Notes under the pieces: generated by a model
Database searches by the model: none
What the model saw: the letters and a program-made list of their open reading frames with translations, nothing else
Told to the model about the DNA's origin: nothing
Position numbers and translations under genes: made by a program
Assembly (NCBI GenBank): GCA_018223105.1
Contig: JAAEYY010000028.1
Location: 3,482-44,602, forward strand
Direction of reading: 5' to 3'
Source: a bacterium
GTDB taxonomy: Bacteria > Bacteroidota > Bacteroidia > NS11-12g > UBA9320
DNA length: 41,121 nucleotides
Shown here: piece by piece, positions 25,080 through 34,650 of the stretch
How the letters are laid out: every line of letters starts with the position of its first letter
Numbering within the stretch: the stretch's first letter is position 1

Positions 25080-25931
25080 CTATAATATTCTGCTTAACAC
25101 TGCATATGCCTTCAAAGATTCTCCCGCAGCTAGAAGCTCTTTTGCTTTACCTAAAGTAATTTCCTGATCTGACACCCCTTCTAGCTCTCTATCAATATCT
25201 ACCGGACTTGGAATTTCTGATAAACTCCCTAGTAATCCGAGTTCATTTCCATTCAATACATGACTTAATCTTATATTCTCGGGCAGAGCATCCACTCCAA
25301 CCCCAACTCTGGCCAACATCTTTTCTACTTCAAAAATTGAATCGCCATGTGCTCTGCAATACCAATTGCCGCCCATACGTGCAACTAAGTCTGCTTTGGT
25401 CTGGTCTATATAGCCATTCTCGTCCAAAACATCTTCATTCAAGTGCATTCTTAAGACCTCGCAAATGACCAAATTTCCCGCAGCTCCTTCATTACCGAGC
25501 TCTTTAACTTCAAGCACCTTGCACTCCATCTGAACCGGGGATTCTTTAACCCTATAAGGCTTCACTAAGTCTGAGGCAATTGCGGTAAATCCCGATTTCA
25601 CAAATTCATCTACACCTTTTGGGAATGGGGAGCTCGATAGATTCATTTGATGAAGCATATCATACGTAACCACATTCACCACAACTTCAGCCACTTCCTT
25701 CACATTATCATGAGTATGCTTTGTTTCACCTGTCCTTCCACTTCGTGCAGGAGAAAACACCAAAATGGGGGGATTAGCGCTAAACACATTAAAGAAGCTG
25801 AAAGGTGCCAGGTTCTTATTCCCCTCTTTGTCAATTGTACTGGCGAAGCATATCGGTCTTGGACCAACTGCACTTAATAAGTGATGATGTACATGGGGAA
25901 CACTTAAGTCTTTCAGATCAAATGATTTCAT
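25080..25931 (-). CDS. Flavin reductase-like FMN-binding protein
   Basis: A 283-residue protein of the flavin reductase-like (FMN-binding split barrel) family. The N-terminal domain (about 20-190) carries VGPRPICFASTIDKEGNKNLAPFSFFNVFSANPPILVFSP, the hallmark FMN-binding strands, and VICEVLRMHLNEDVLD. Residues 190-283 extend beyond the barrel and include HVLNGNELGLLGSLSEIPSP and a final helical tail; such extensions are seen in long Bacteroidota members. It may reduce flavins or act as an oxidoreductase; the electron donor is not readable. It is separated by one base from tyrS and abuts the next gene without a gap. Confidence 0.85.
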   Translation of the reverse strand: MKSFDLKDLSVPHVHHHLLSAVGPRPICFASTIDKEGNKNLAPFSFFNVFSANPPILVFSPARSGRTGETKHTHDNVKEVAEVVVNVVTYDMLHQMNLSSSPFPKGVDEFVKSGFTAIASDLVKPYRVKESPVQMECKVLEVKELGNEGAAGNLVICEVLRMHLNEDVLDENGYIDQTKADLVARMGGNWYCRAHGDSIFEVEKMLARVGVGVDALPENIRLSHVLNGNELGLLGSLSEIPSPVDIDRELEGVSDQEITLGKAKELLAAGESLKAYAVLSRIL

Positions 25932-25932
25932 A

Positions 25933-27216
25933 CTATTTCTTTATCAGTAGAAAATATTTCTTTTTGCCTCTTTGTAAGAGCAAATACTTATCGTTAATCC
26001 AGTCGTCTGCAGTCAAGACAAAACTGTCATCTACTTTTTCTTTATTTACGGATACACTGTTTTCTTTCAGTGCTCTTCTAGCCTCGCCGTTACTCGGCAA
26101 GAATCCGGAATGCTGCACTAAAAGATCTACAATACCTTCGCCATCCAAATTGCCAACTTCAGCTTGATCAACACCATCAAAAATGCTGAGAAAATCTCGT
26201 TCATTTAGCTTCTTCAAACTATCAGAAGTTGCTTTCCCAAACAATATATTGGACGCTTCTACTGCGGTTTCATAATCCTCCTCGCTATGAGTGAGTATCG
26301 TGATTTCTTTAGCTAGCTCTTTTTGAAGTATTCTCATATGAGGTGCTTCATTATGACTAACAACTAACTCCTCAATACGTTCTCTGCTCAAGAAAGTAAA
26401 TATCTTAATGAAACGTTCTGCATCTTCATCGCTGGTGTTTAACCAGAACTGATAAAACGAATAAGGTGAAGTTCTTTCTTTATCCAGCCACACATTGCCT
26501 CCTTCGCTTTTACCAAATTTACTCCCGTCTGCTTTGGTAATTAGAGGGGCGGTGAGTGCATGTGCTTCTCCTCCTCCTTTTCTTCTGATCAGCTCAGTAC
26601 CTGTTACAATATTTCCCCACTGATCACTTCCTCCTACTTGAAGTTTAAGATTCTTATTCTTCCAAAGCCAGTAAAAATCATAGCCCTGAACCAGTTGATA
26701 TGTAAACTCAGTAAAAGACATTCCTGTTTCAAGTCGGTTCTTTACCGAATCTTTTGAAAGCATATAGGAAATTGAAATATGCTTCCCCACATCTCGAATA
26801 AACTCCAGAAAACCAATGTCTTTAAACCAATCGTAATTGTTAACTACTTCAGCCTTGTTTTCTCCTGTCTCAAAATCTAGAAATTGTGTTAATTGATTTA
26901 ACTGACAGTTTAAGTTATGGTTTATTGTTTCAATATCAAGTAATTGACGCTCTGCTCTTTTACCTGAGGGATCGCCTACCATTCCGGTAGCTCCACCAAC
27001 CAAAACATATGGTTTGTGCCCTGCTCTTTGAAGATGCATTAATAACATGATAGGCACCATGTTACCAATGTGAAGAGAATCTGCTGTAGGATCAAATCCC
27101 GCATATCCACTTACCATTTCACTATTTAAAAGTTCTTCTACATCCGGGGTGTTATCATGTAGTAAACCTCGCCAAGAAAGCTCTTCAATTAGATTGTATT
27201 TCGCTTGGAACGCCAT
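25933..27216 (-). CDS. tyrS: Tyrosyl-tRNA synthetase
   Basis: Class I aminoacyl-tRNA synthetase that charges tRNA-Tyr. From ATG 27216 it has 427 residues, the normal length. The HIGH-like motif is HIGN (49-52), the KMSKS-like motif is KFGKS (233-237), and [13 protein letters not shown] and VGGSDQWGN are the usual tyrosine/ATP pocket segments. A C-terminal S4-like RNA-binding domain ends [17 protein letters not shown] further in-frame ATG at 27300 is not the start: a -7 box TACTTTTG (minus strand, 27238-27231) lies between it and 27216. It is the first gene of the long minus-strand run. Confidence 0.97.
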   Translation of the reverse strand: MAFQAKYNLIEELSWRGLLHDNTPDVEELLNSEMVSGYAGFDPTADSLHIGNMVPIMLLMHLQRAGHKPYVLVGGATGMVGDPSGKRAERQLLDIETINHNLNCQLNQLTQFLDFETGENKAEVVNNYDWFKDIGFLEFIRDVGKHISISYMLSKDSVKNRLETGMSFTEFTYQLVQGYDFYWLWKNKNLKLQVGGSDQWGNIVTGTELIRRKGGGEAHALTAPLITKADGSKFGKSEGGNVWLDKERTSPYSFYQFWLNTSDEDAERFIKIFTFLSRERIEELVVSHNEAPHMRILQKELAKEITILTHSEEDYETAVEASNILFGKATSDSLKKLNERDFLSIFDGVDQAEVGNLDGEGIVDLLVQHSGFLPSNGEARRALKENSVSVNKEKVDDSFVLTADDWINDKYLLLQRGKKKYFLLIKK

Positions 27217-27230
27217 TTTTAGAATTTGCG

Positions 27231-27238
27231 CAAAAGTA
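27231..27238 (-). promoter_or_regulatory. -7 box of tyrS and the minus-strand operon
   Basis: TACTTTTG on the minus strand matches TAnnTTTG; it ends 14 bases before tyrS ATG 27216. No TTG is found 18-19 bases upstream (ATG sits there), so strength is uncertain. It is the only recognisable -7 box at the head of the ten-gene run. Confidence 0.55.
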
Positions 27239-27329
27239 AGAATTGAAACCATAGGCACATACGATTTCCGGAAGCGATTAAGTGTAATCTTATTTGTCAC
27301 TGATTATTAATACTTTCGTCCAACTAATC

Positions 27330-29117
27330 ATGATCAGCTCAATTTCGAAAAACCTTCTGAACGAACATGCTAAAAACACCATTTTAGGCATGATGACTGA
27401 ATACTTCGGCGACAATGGATCTTTGGAGCTATTTGAAAAATCTGATTTGATCTTCATTAGGAAAGGAGGAGTATTAATTAAACAGGAAGAGAGCGGTACC
27501 GACATGTACCTGCTTATTAGCGGGGCTCTTTCTGCTGTTGTTGAAATTCTAGGCATTGAACAGATTGTAGGGCATATTGGCATTGGGGAATGTGTAGGAG
27601 AAATGGCACTATTAGGTAACCAAAGACGCTCTGCTAACATTATCGCTCAAAGAAGCTGTCTCCTTCTAAAAATTTCTCAAAACGAATTTTTGGAAGCAAA
27701 TAAGAAGAATCCTCAAGTTGGTTTAAATCTAAGTAAAACCTTAATCCGAAGGCTAGATCATCAAAACAAAGGAAAGTTTAAAGACAAGCTTAGAAGCAGA
27801 TTCATCTCCCTGATATCGATGAATCCCGAAATTGACAGTTCGGAATTTGCCGAGAAATTTAAATCCTACTGGACCGGGCATAAAAAAGTGGCTCTAGTTG
27901 ATTCTTCAAGCCTGCCATTCGACAACGAAATACAGCTGGCACTAAAAATCAATGACTTAGAGCAATTTGATTATGTGCTTATGTATTCCTCACTCAATCA
28001 GCTTGAACCTGCACTCATTGAAAACTCCGATAAAACCGTTTTTATCGCAACCGAAAGCGACGATAATACCTTTTCAAAATTGAATTATAAGGTATCAGAA
28101 AATGACGAACTCCTTTTAGCTTATACCAATCAAAATATTAGCAAACTAGAACCTTGGTTTCATCATTTCTCACCTGAAAAAGTATATAAATACAAAGCTT
28201 CGGAAAAAGATCATCTTGAAAGAGTAATTCGAATAGTATCGGAAACACCAATTTGCCTTGTGCTAGGCGGAGGAGGTGCCCATGGTTTAAGCATTGTTGG
28301 AGTAGCCAAAGCACTGTATGAGTCTAATGTTCCAATCGACATTATTGGTGGAACGAGTATTGGATCCATTATGGCAGCAGGCCTGGCACAAGACTGGCCT
28401 TTTGAAGATATTTACAGGAAAGTTCGAGCTGACATTAGCAAAAACAACCCTCTTACTGATTACACAATACCTCTAATAAGTTTAATTAAGGGGAAAAAGA
28501 TGAAGAAGGTTTTGCGTAAACACTTTAACCTTCCCATAGAGCACTGCTGGAAGAACCTATTTATTGTTACAGCTAATTTATCCCGTTTCGAAACAGAAGT
28601 ATTGAACCGTGGACCACTCGACAAATCAATTGCATGCAGCATTGCCATACCTGGCATACTTCCACCTCAATTACACAATAACAGCTTGATGATTGACGGA
28701 GGTGTACTAAACAATTTACCCTCCGATATTATGCGGAAACGATATCCGGGATTTGTTCTTAGTATAGACGTTATTTCAAGTAAAAAAAGAAGCATAGATC
28801 ACCAATACCCGATCAACAATTGGCAGTTAATAAAAAATAGCATCACCGGTAATCGGAAAAATTACATCCCAAATACGATGAGCACCTTGATGAAAGCAAA
28901 TACTCTTGCAAGTGCCGAGCGCGCTGATGAAAAGGAAGCCGTTTCCGACATTTACCTCAAGCCGCGTATTAAAAAAGGATTCCTAGCATGGAAAGAGATG
29001 GATGCTTTTGTTGAAGAAGGATATCAAACGATGAGGAACTATATGGAGGCTCACGACATTTACAAAGTGCTACATCTCCCGGACCATCTTAGAAAAGAAA
29101 ATAGCACGAAAATTTAA
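27330..29117 (+). CDS. Patatin-like phospholipase with cNMP-binding domain
   Basis: A 595-residue NTE-type protein. Residues ~20-150 form a cyclic-nucleotide-binding-like domain (VLIKQEESGTDMYLLISGALSAVVE, IGIGECVGEMALLGNQRRSANI). Residues ~308-480 are a patatin domain with the oxyanion hole GGGGAHG, the nucleophile Ser343 in GGTSIGS and the catalytic Asp456 in MIDGGVLNN. A linker joins them, and a helical tail follows. Such proteins hydrolyse (lyso)phospholipids, probably under control of the N-terminal ligand domain; whether cAMP or another ligand binds is unknown. I prefer ATG 27330; an in-frame TTG at 27294 would add 12 residues overlapping the promoter region of tyrS. It is followed after 36 bases by polA, which has its own -7 box. 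Confidence 0.88.
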   Translation: MISSISKNLLNEHAKNTILGMMTEYFGDNGSLELFEKSDLIFIRKGGVLIKQEESGTDMYLLISGALSAVVEILGIEQIVGHIGIGECVGEMALLGNQRRSANIIAQRSCLLLKISQNEFLEANKKNPQVGLNLSKTLIRRLDHQNKGKFKDKLRSRFISLISMNPEIDSSEFAEKFKSYWTGHKKVALVDSSSLPFDNEIQLALKINDLEQFDYVLMYSSLNQLEPALIENSDKTVFIATESDDNTFSKLNYKVSENDELLLAYTNQNISKLEPWFHHFSPEKVYKYKASEKDHLERVIRIVSETPICLVLGGGGAHGLSIVGVAKALYESNVPIDIIGGTSIGSIMAAGLAQDWPFEDIYRKVRADISKNNPLTDYTIPLISLIKGKKMKKVLRKHFNLPIEHCWKNLFIVTANLSRFETEVLNRGPLDKSIACSIAIPGILPPQLHNNSLMIDGGVLNNLPSDIMRKRYPGFVLSIDVISSKKRSIDHQYPINNWQLIKNSITGNRKNYIPNTMSTLMKANTLASAERADEKEAVSDIYLKPRIKKGFLAWKEMDAFVEEGYQTMRNYMEAHDIYKVLHLPDHLRKENSTKI

Positions 29118-29139
29118 GTCCTCAAGGCTTCATTTTATT

Positions 29140-29147
29140 TACCTTTG
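29140..29147 (+). promoter_or_regulatory. -7 box of polA
   Basis: TACCTTTG matches TAnnTTTG and ends 6 bases before ATG 29154. A TTG inside the box (29145) is in frame with polA but is promoter, not start. Confidence 0.5.
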
Positions 29148-29153
29148 GCTCCC

Positions 29154-31943
29154 ATGTCTGAAGAAAAGAAACTCTTTTTACTAGATGCCTATGCGCTGAT
29201 ATTCAGAGCATATTATGCATTCATAAAAAACCCGAGAATTACAAGTTACGGCTTGAACACCAATGCCATCTTTGGCTTTACTACGGCATTACTCGACATC
29301 CTGGAGAAACAAAACCCAAGTCATATTGCTGTTGTTTTCGATCATAAATCTGAAAATGTTAGAAAACAAGAGTTTGAGTTTTACAAAGCTAACCGAGATG
29401 AGACTCCGGAAGATATTGTTAGATCCGAACCTTATATCCGTAAGATCATTGAAGCTTTTAATATTCCCATCCTAGAAAAAGAAGGCTACGAAGCAGATGA
29501 TGTGATTGTAACCTTGGCGGTTGAGGCAGAAAAAAATGGATTCATCACCTATATGATGACCCCCGACAAAGACTTTGGCCAGGCTGTAACAGACAAAATT
29601 CTCATGTTTAAGCCTGCTCGCGGAGGCAACGCTCCTGAAATTTGGGGGCCAAAAGAAGTTTGCGAAAGATTTGGGATTAACAGAACTGAACAGGTTATTG
29701 ATTTACTGGGTTTGATGGGCGACAAAGTAGATAATATACCGGGTGTTCCGGGTGTAGGAGAAAAGACTGCTGCTAAATTGATCCAGCAATACGATTCTAT
29801 TGAAAACCTCTATAAACACACCGATGAACTCAAAGGAAAGCTTAAAGAGAGAATTGAGGAGAATGAGGAATCTGCTATGAATTCCAAAAGGTTAGCTACA
29901 ATAATCACGGATGTTCCTGTTGAGTTTGACGAGAAAAGTCTCACTAAAGACGAACCCAACATAGAAGCCCTTCAAGAGCTTTTCGATACTCTGGAATTTA
30001 GAACCTTGGGTAAAAGAGTCTTGGGAGATAAAAAAGGCGCCGGTATGACTGTACAAGGCGATCTTTTTTCAGCAGGTGAAAGCACAAGCACTGCATCCAA
30101 CACTGCAGCACTTGAAGTATCAACCGAGCTTCAAACCATAGACGATGTTGAGCATAACTATAAATTGATTGAATCTGATGAAGATATTGACCAGTTGATC
30201 AAAAGCTTACAAAAAGTAGATTCATTTTGTTTTGACACTGAAACTACGAGTTTAAATGAGCTCGAAGCTGAGATCTTAGGCCTGGCAATTTCATTTGAGC
30301 CTCATACAGGCTTCTATGTTGCAATGCCACGAGATTTTGAAAAGACAAAGTCCATCCTCTCCAAATTTTCATCATTATTAAGCGACCCTAAAAAAGAAAA
30401 AATAGCTCAAAACCTAAAGTACGACCTAATGGTTTTGAAGAAATACGGCATCGAAATCGAAGCACCCTACTTTGATACTATGCTGGCTCATTATTTAATA
30501 GAGCCCGATCAACGCCATAGTATGGATATGCTGTCAGAGTCGTATTTGAACTATAAACCAGTATCCATTGAAACTCTCATCGGGAAAAAAGGAAAAAATC
30601 AACTCAGCTTTGAAACTGTACCTTTAGATAAAGCCACTGAATATGCAGTTGAAGACGCAGACATCACGCTACAGCTTAAAAATATTCTCGCCCCGGAATT
30701 GAAAAACCGAGAGGTTGAAGATCTTCTGAATCAACTTGAACATCCATTAATTAAAGTGCTGGCTTCCATGGAATTAGAAGGCGTACGGGTTGACAAGGAG
30801 TTTCTCGACAATTACAGCACGGAACTTCAAAAAGAAATAGAAGAACTCGAGAAAAATATTCTGGATCAAGCGGGAGTCAAGTTCAATATATCCAGCCCTC
30901 GTCAATTAGGTGAAGTATTGTTCGATCATCTAAAACTCGATTCCAAAGCGAAGAAAACGCGCACAGGTCAATATAAAACCGATGAAGAAACCCTTCAAAA
31001 GTTAGCTGGAGACCATGAAATCATTCGAAAAGTGCTGGATTTTAGGCAAATTCAGAAGCTCAAGTCAACGTATGTGGATGCACTTCCAAAACTTATTCAC
31101 CACGAAACCGGAAGAGTGCACACGAGCTTTGCTCAGGCGGTGGCCGCAACCGGACGATTGAGTTCCAATAATCCCAACTTGCAAAATATTCCGATTAGAA
31201 CCGATAAAGGAAGAGAAATTAGAAAGGCATTTATTCCGCGGGATGAACATCATATTTTACTCGCTGCGGATTATTCTCAAATCGAATTAAGAGTGATTGC
31301 TTCTGTGAGTCAGGATGCCGCAATGATGGAAGCATTTCACGCTAATCTGGATATTCACACCGCAACCGCTTCAAAAGTTTTCGGCGTTGAACTAGAGAAG
31401 GTAGATAGCGAAATGAGGAGAAAAGCAAAGACCGTAAACTTTGGTATTATCTATGGTATTTCTGCCTTTGGCTTAAGTCAGCGAGTAGGTATTTCTCGTA
31501 CAGAAGCCAAGGAAATTATTGATGCTTATTTTGAGCAATTCCCGGGCATCAAGAAATACATGGATGATACTATAGATTACTGCAGACAAAACGGTTATGT
31601 AAAAACCTTGATGGGAAGACGACGCTATATCCCGGACATTAACTCCAACAATAGAACCGTTGTTGGATTTGCCGAAAGAAACGCGATAAATGCTCCAATT
31701 CAAGGAACAGCTGCAGATATGATTAAGAAGGCCATGATCGATATCTACGACTTCTTGCAAACCGAAAAAACCAAAACAAAAATGATTCTTCAGGTGCATG
31801 ATGAATTACTTTTTGATGTTCATAAAGAGGAGTTGGATGATATTAGTCCAAAGATTAAATCGCTAATGGAATCTGCAATGTCTTTAGAAGTTCCGGTAGT
31901 AGTTGAAGTGGGTACGGGAGAAAACTGGCTTCAAGCCCATTAG
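29154..31943 (+). CDS. polA: DNA polymerase I
   Basis: A 929-residue DNA polymerase I, used for gap filling, RNA primer removal and repair. It has all three domains. The 5'-3' exonuclease spans about 1-290 (LLDAYALIFRAYYAF, GYEADDVI, DKDFGQ, GLMGDKVDNIPGVPGVGEKTA). The 3'-5' exonuclease spans ~325-520 with DTETTS (Asp361, Glu363), keeping the proofreading residues, plus EYAVEDADIT. The polymerase has ADYSQIELRV (Asp706), RRKAKTVNFGIIYG and LQVHDELLFDV (Asp883). The proofreading motif is intact, unlike in some family members. It is followed after 31 bases by lpxH. Confidence 0.98.
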   Translation: MSEEKKLFLLDAYALIFRAYYAFIKNPRITSYGLNTNAIFGFTTALLDILEKQNPSHIAVVFDHKSENVRKQEFEFYKANRDETPEDIVRSEPYIRKIIEAFNIPILEKEGYEADDVIVTLAVEAEKNGFITYMMTPDKDFGQAVTDKILMFKPARGGNAPEIWGPKEVCERFGINRTEQVIDLLGLMGDKVDNIPGVPGVGEKTAAKLIQQYDSIENLYKHTDELKGKLKERIEENEESAMNSKRLATIITDVPVEFDEKSLTKDEPNIEALQELFDTLEFRTLGKRVLGDKKGAGMTVQGDLFSAGESTSTASNTAALEVSTELQTIDDVEHNYKLIESDEDIDQLIKSLQKVDSFCFDTETTSLNELEAEILGLAISFEPHTGFYVAMPRDFEKTKSILSKFSSLLSDPKKEKIAQNLKYDLMVLKKYGIEIEAPYFDTMLAHYLIEPDQRHSMDMLSESYLNYKPVSIETLIGKKGKNQLSFETVPLDKATEYAVEDADITLQLKNILAPELKNREVEDLLNQLEHPLIKVLASMELEGVRVDKEFLDNYSTELQKEIEELEKNILDQAGVKFNISSPRQLGEVLFDHLKLDSKAKKTRTGQYKTDEETLQKLAGDHEIIRKVLDFRQIQKLKSTYVDALPKLIHHETGRVHTSFAQAVAATGRLSSNNPNLQNIPIRTDKGREIRKAFIPRDEHHILLAADYSQIELRVIASVSQDAAMMEAFHANLDIHTATASKVFGVELEKVDSEMRRKAKTVNFGIIYGISAFGLSQRVGISRTEAKEIIDAYFEQFPGIKKYMDDTIDYCRQNGYVKTLMGRRRYIPDINSNNRTVVGFAERNAINAPIQGTAADMIKKAMIDIYDFLQTEKTKTKMILQVHDELLFDVHKEELDDISPKIKSLMESAMSLEVPVVVEVGTGENWLQAH

Positions 31944-31974
31944 ATTAAAACATGTTTTCTTTGCAGCATCTAAG

Positions 31975-32721
31975 ATGAAAAAATCCTATTTCGCATCTGA
32001 TTTTCATTTAGGCAGTCCGGATAGAGCCACTTCTCTTGCAAGAGAAAAGCGACTGGTATCATGGTTAGACAGTATAAAAGAAGATGTTGAAAATCTATTT
32101 CTGGTAGGTGATGTTTTCGACTTCTGGTATGAATACAAAAGGGCAATCCCAAAACATTATAGTAGATTTTTGGGCAAGTTAGCAGAGCTCAGCGATTTAG
32201 GTGTGAACATTATTTTCTTCAAAGGAAATCACGATATGTGGACATTCGGGTATCTTGAAGAAGAACTTGGACTCAAAGTAATCTCTGAAGAATGGATAGG
32301 TAAAATTGGAGATAAGACCTTTTACATTCATCACGGAGATGCGCTAGGGCCGGGAGACAGAGGCTACAAGTTTATTCGGAAAGTATTTAGAAGTAAATGG
32401 GCCACGTGGTTGTTTCACAGATTACACCCCAATTTTGGTATTGGTCTTGCACAACTACTATCAGGCGAAAGTCGGAAAAAGAATTTAGAGAAAGATGCTA
32501 TCGAGATTCCTTTGGAACAAGAATTTCAATTTCAGTTTGCAAAGAAGCTCCTTGAAGAGGAACCGATAGATTACTTTATCTTTGGACATCGACATTTCCC
32601 AAGAAACGTTCCGATTGGATCTCAATCCCGATTTGTAAACTTAGGAGACTGGATCGGTCATAACACATATGCAGTATACGATGGGCAAACACTTGATCTT
32701 AAAACTTATACTCCTCAGTAG
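31975..32721 (+). CDS. lpxH: UDP-2,3-diacylglucosamine diphosphatase LpxH
   Basis: A 248-residue calcineurin-like metallophosphoesterase, LpxH type, which hydrolyses UDP-2,3-diacylglucosamine to lipid X in lipid A synthesis at the inner membrane. Metal ligands are visible: Asp9 and His11 in SDFHLG, Asp46 in VGDVFDFW, Asn85 and His86 in GNHDMW, His120 in HHGDALGPGD, and the C-terminal GHRHFP. The start is ATG 31975, giving MKKSYFASDFHLG; an in-frame ATG at 31903 lies inside polA. It follows polA by 31 bases and overlaps the next gene by about 41 bases, so polA-lpxH-unknown form a unit. LpxH supports a lipid-A-bearing outer membrane. Confidence 0.92.
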   Translation: MKKSYFASDFHLGSPDRATSLAREKRLVSWLDSIKEDVENLFLVGDVFDFWYEYKRAIPKHYSRFLGKLAELSDLGVNIIFFKGNHDMWTFGYLEEELGLKVISEEWIGKIGDKTFYIHHGDALGPGDRGYKFIRKVFRSKWATWLFHRLHPNFGIGLAQLLSGESRKKNLEKDAIEIPLEQEFQFQFAKKLLEEEPIDYFIFGHRHFPRNVPIGSQSRFVNLGDWIGHNTYAVYDGQTLDLKTYTPQ

Positions 32722-33481
32722 CTTATTTCTGACGAGTATTCGCAGTAATGCCTATGATACTCTTCACCTAAAAGACATCAAAACGATTACAGCTTTCAGT
32801 GCCGATGCTAAGGGAAACCTTTATGTAGCTGATGGTAAAAACACATTGTACAAGCTAAACTCAAAAGGGAAGGTCATCACTAACGTGAATACCAAAGTTT
32901 ACGGCACCATAAGTTCAATTGACTGCAGCAATCCCTTTGAACTCTATATTTATTATAGCGCACAAAACATTCTGGTTTACTACGACAATATGTTGAATAT
33001 CAGAGGTGAAACCAGGTTCAACTCCATGGGATTCAATACTATTTCTGCTGTTGCACGCTCTTTCGACAATGGTATTTGGGTTTATGATTACTCTGATTTT
33101 CAACTTAAGAAGTTGAACAAAGAAGGTGAGGTACAAAGCAGTAGTGGAAATTTAAGCAGGTTCACTTCAGGTCAGATAAGCCCTTATAAAATCATTGATT
33201 TTAAGAACCAGATTTACTTAGCAGACAGCAATGTTGGGATTATGGTATTTGATATTTTCGGAACCTATATCAAAACCTTGCCAATCCTTAATAGTACGGA
33301 TTTTACCGTATCAGATAGTGCTATACATTCACTGCAGCACAAGGCCGTTTTGAGTTATAACTTCATTTCATTTCAGCAGAAGAATTTACCCAAACCAAAA
33401 GCAGCAAAATTCATCGGCAGAAACACAGAACAGCTTCTGATTGTTGCAGAAACTAATATTTTTAGCATTAGCGCTAAGTAA
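32681..33481 (+). CDS. Unknown exported protein, beta-propeller-like
   Basis: I recognise no specific family. The start at ATG 32681 lies inside lpxH in another frame (41-base overlap); TTG at 32693 is an alternative. The product has 266 residues: a signal peptide (KLILLSSLFLTSIRSNA) and a mature part with repeated strands of the NHL/propeller type (ITAFSADAKGNLYVADGKNTLYKLNSKG, NGIWVYDYSDFQLKKLNKEG, NQIYLADSNVGIMVFDIFGTYIKTL). These look like three to four blades with the (I/V)Y(V/L)AD pattern. It probably folds as a small periplasmic propeller; ligand unknown. Confidence 0.7.
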   Translation: MGKHLILKLILLSSLFLTSIRSNAYDTLHLKDIKTITAFSADAKGNLYVADGKNTLYKLNSKGKVITNVNTKVYGTISSIDCSNPFELYIYYSAQNILVYYDNMLNIRGETRFNSMGFNTISAVARSFDNGIWVYDYSDFQLKKLNKEGEVQSSSGNLSRFTSGQISPYKIIDFKNQIYLADSNVGIMVFDIFGTYIKTLPILNSTDFTVSDSAIHSLQHKAVLSYNFISFQQKNLPKPKAAKFIGRNTEQLLIVAETNIFSISAK

Positions 33482-33496
33482 TACAAGCCTTCATTC

Positions 33497-33504
33497 TATT
33501 TTTG
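33497..33504 (+). promoter_or_regulatory. -7 box of prfA
   Basis: TATTTTTG matches TAnnTTTG and ends 11 bases before ATG 33516. The box also overlaps the gap after the unknown protein gene, so prfA may have its own promoter. Confidence 0.5.
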
Positions 33505-33515
33505 CCGAAATTATT

Positions 33516-34589
33516 ATGCTCGAAAAACTCGAAGCCATTTATGCTCGCTTTAAGGAACTGGAACTTCTTCTAAGTAGTCCGGAAGTTGCTTCGGACATGA
33601 ACCGATTCAGCAAACTCAACAAAGAATACAGCGATCTTAAGGAAATAGTAGAAAAATACTATGAATACCGCGATCTAGTCGGGAACTTAAAAGAAGCGAA
33701 AGAAATCCTTGAAAAGGAAAAAGATGCTGAATTGAAAGAGATGGCGAAAATGGAGCTAGAGGAGTTAAATGAGCGCAAAGCACCTTTAGAGTCTGAAATA
33801 AAATACCTTCTCATTCCGAAAGATCCGGAAGACGATAAAAAAGCCATTGTTGAAATCAGATCCGGTACCGGTGGCGATGAGGCTTCTCTTTTTGCCGGCG
33901 ATCTTTACAAAATGTACGAAAGGTATTGCAGCAGTAAGGGTTGGACCACAGAACTTGTTGAGCTAATGGAAGGAACCGTTGGTGGGTTCAACAAGGTGGT
34001 TTTTAATGTGAATGGAGCCGGCGCATATGGAATTTTGAAATTCGAATCGGGTGTGCATCGGGTTCAACGTGTTCCGGAAACAGAATCTCAAGGAAGAGTG
34101 CATACCTCTGCTGCCACTGTGGCTGTTTTAGCTGAAGCGGATGAGGTTGATGTTAAACTGGATATGAAAGATGTACGAAGAGACACTTTTAGAGCTTCCG
34201 GTGCGGGCGGACAGCACGTAAACAAGACAGAATCTGCAGTTCGATTAACACATATACCTACCGGCATTGTAGTTGAGTGTCAGGATGGTAGATCTCAGCA
34301 TCAGAATTACGACAAAGCACTTATAGTATTGAGATCGAGACTTTACGAAGCTGAACTTTTAAAGAAGCAAGAAGCGGAAGCAAAAACTAGAAAGACCCTC
34401 GTAAGTACAGGTGATCGATCTGCAAAAATCAGAACCTATAATTTCCCTCAGGGAAGGGTTACGGACCATAGAATTAACTTAACTTTATACAATCTACCCG
34501 CTGTATTAAATGGCGATTTAGACGAAATTATTGACCAACTGAAAATGGCCGATAATGCCGAAAAATTAAAGCAAGGCGGAATGGCATAA
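33516..34589 (+). CDS. prfA: Peptide chain release factor 1
   Basis: A 357-residue RF1, which reads UAA/UAG and releases the finished peptide. The GGQ motif is Gly231-Gly232-Gln233 in RASGAGGQHVNKTESAVR. The codon-recognition PxT element appears as PET in RVPETESQGRVHTSAATVAV (PAT in E. coli), a form I associate with Bacteroidota. An N-terminal coiled coil spans 1-100. An in-frame ATG at 33441 would add 25 residues unlike RF1, so 33516 is chosen. The UAA/UAG specificity of RF1 follows from the PxT motif rather than from RF2's SPF. Confidence 0.97.
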   Translation: MLEKLEAIYARFKELELLLSSPEVASDMNRFSKLNKEYSDLKEIVEKYYEYRDLVGNLKEAKEILEKEKDAELKEMAKMELEELNERKAPLESEIKYLLIPKDPEDDKKAIVEIRSGTGGDEASLFAGDLYKMYERYCSSKGWTTELVELMEGTVGGFNKVVFNVNGAGAYGILKFESGVHRVQRVPETESQGRVHTSAATVAVLAEADEVDVKLDMKDVRRDTFRASGAGGQHVNKTESAVRLTHIPTGIVVECQDGRSQHQNYDKALIVLRSRLYEAELLKKQEAEAKTRKTLVSTGDRSAKIRTYNFPQGRVTDHRINLTLYNLPAVLNGDLDEIIDQLKMADNAEKLKQGGMA

Positions 34590-34650
34590 AGTGTTCATAT
34601 TTTGTTTACATATATGACAGGCATAGAACACTGCAAAATGCCACCAATTC

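Noticed and set aside
27217..27300. An upstream ATG start (27300) for tyrS
   Set aside because: A -7 box lies between it and the standard start at 27216, and the extra 28 residues are not TyrRS-like.
27294..27329. An upstream TTG start for the patatin gene
   Set aside because: ATG 27330 gives a better N-terminus, and the TTG extension lies in the divergent promoter region with tyrS.
27330..29117. A CBASS-type defence system around the patatin gene
   Set aside because: No CD-NTase cyclase or other CBASS partner gene is adjacent; both neighbours are housekeeping genes (tyrS, polA).
31903..31974. An upstream ATG start for lpxH inside polA
   Set aside because: It lies inside polA's last codons in another frame; LpxH-like sequence begins exactly at ATG 31975.
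33441..33515. An upstream ATG start for prfA
   Set aside because: The additional 25 residues are not RF1-like and overlap the previous gene and the -7 box.
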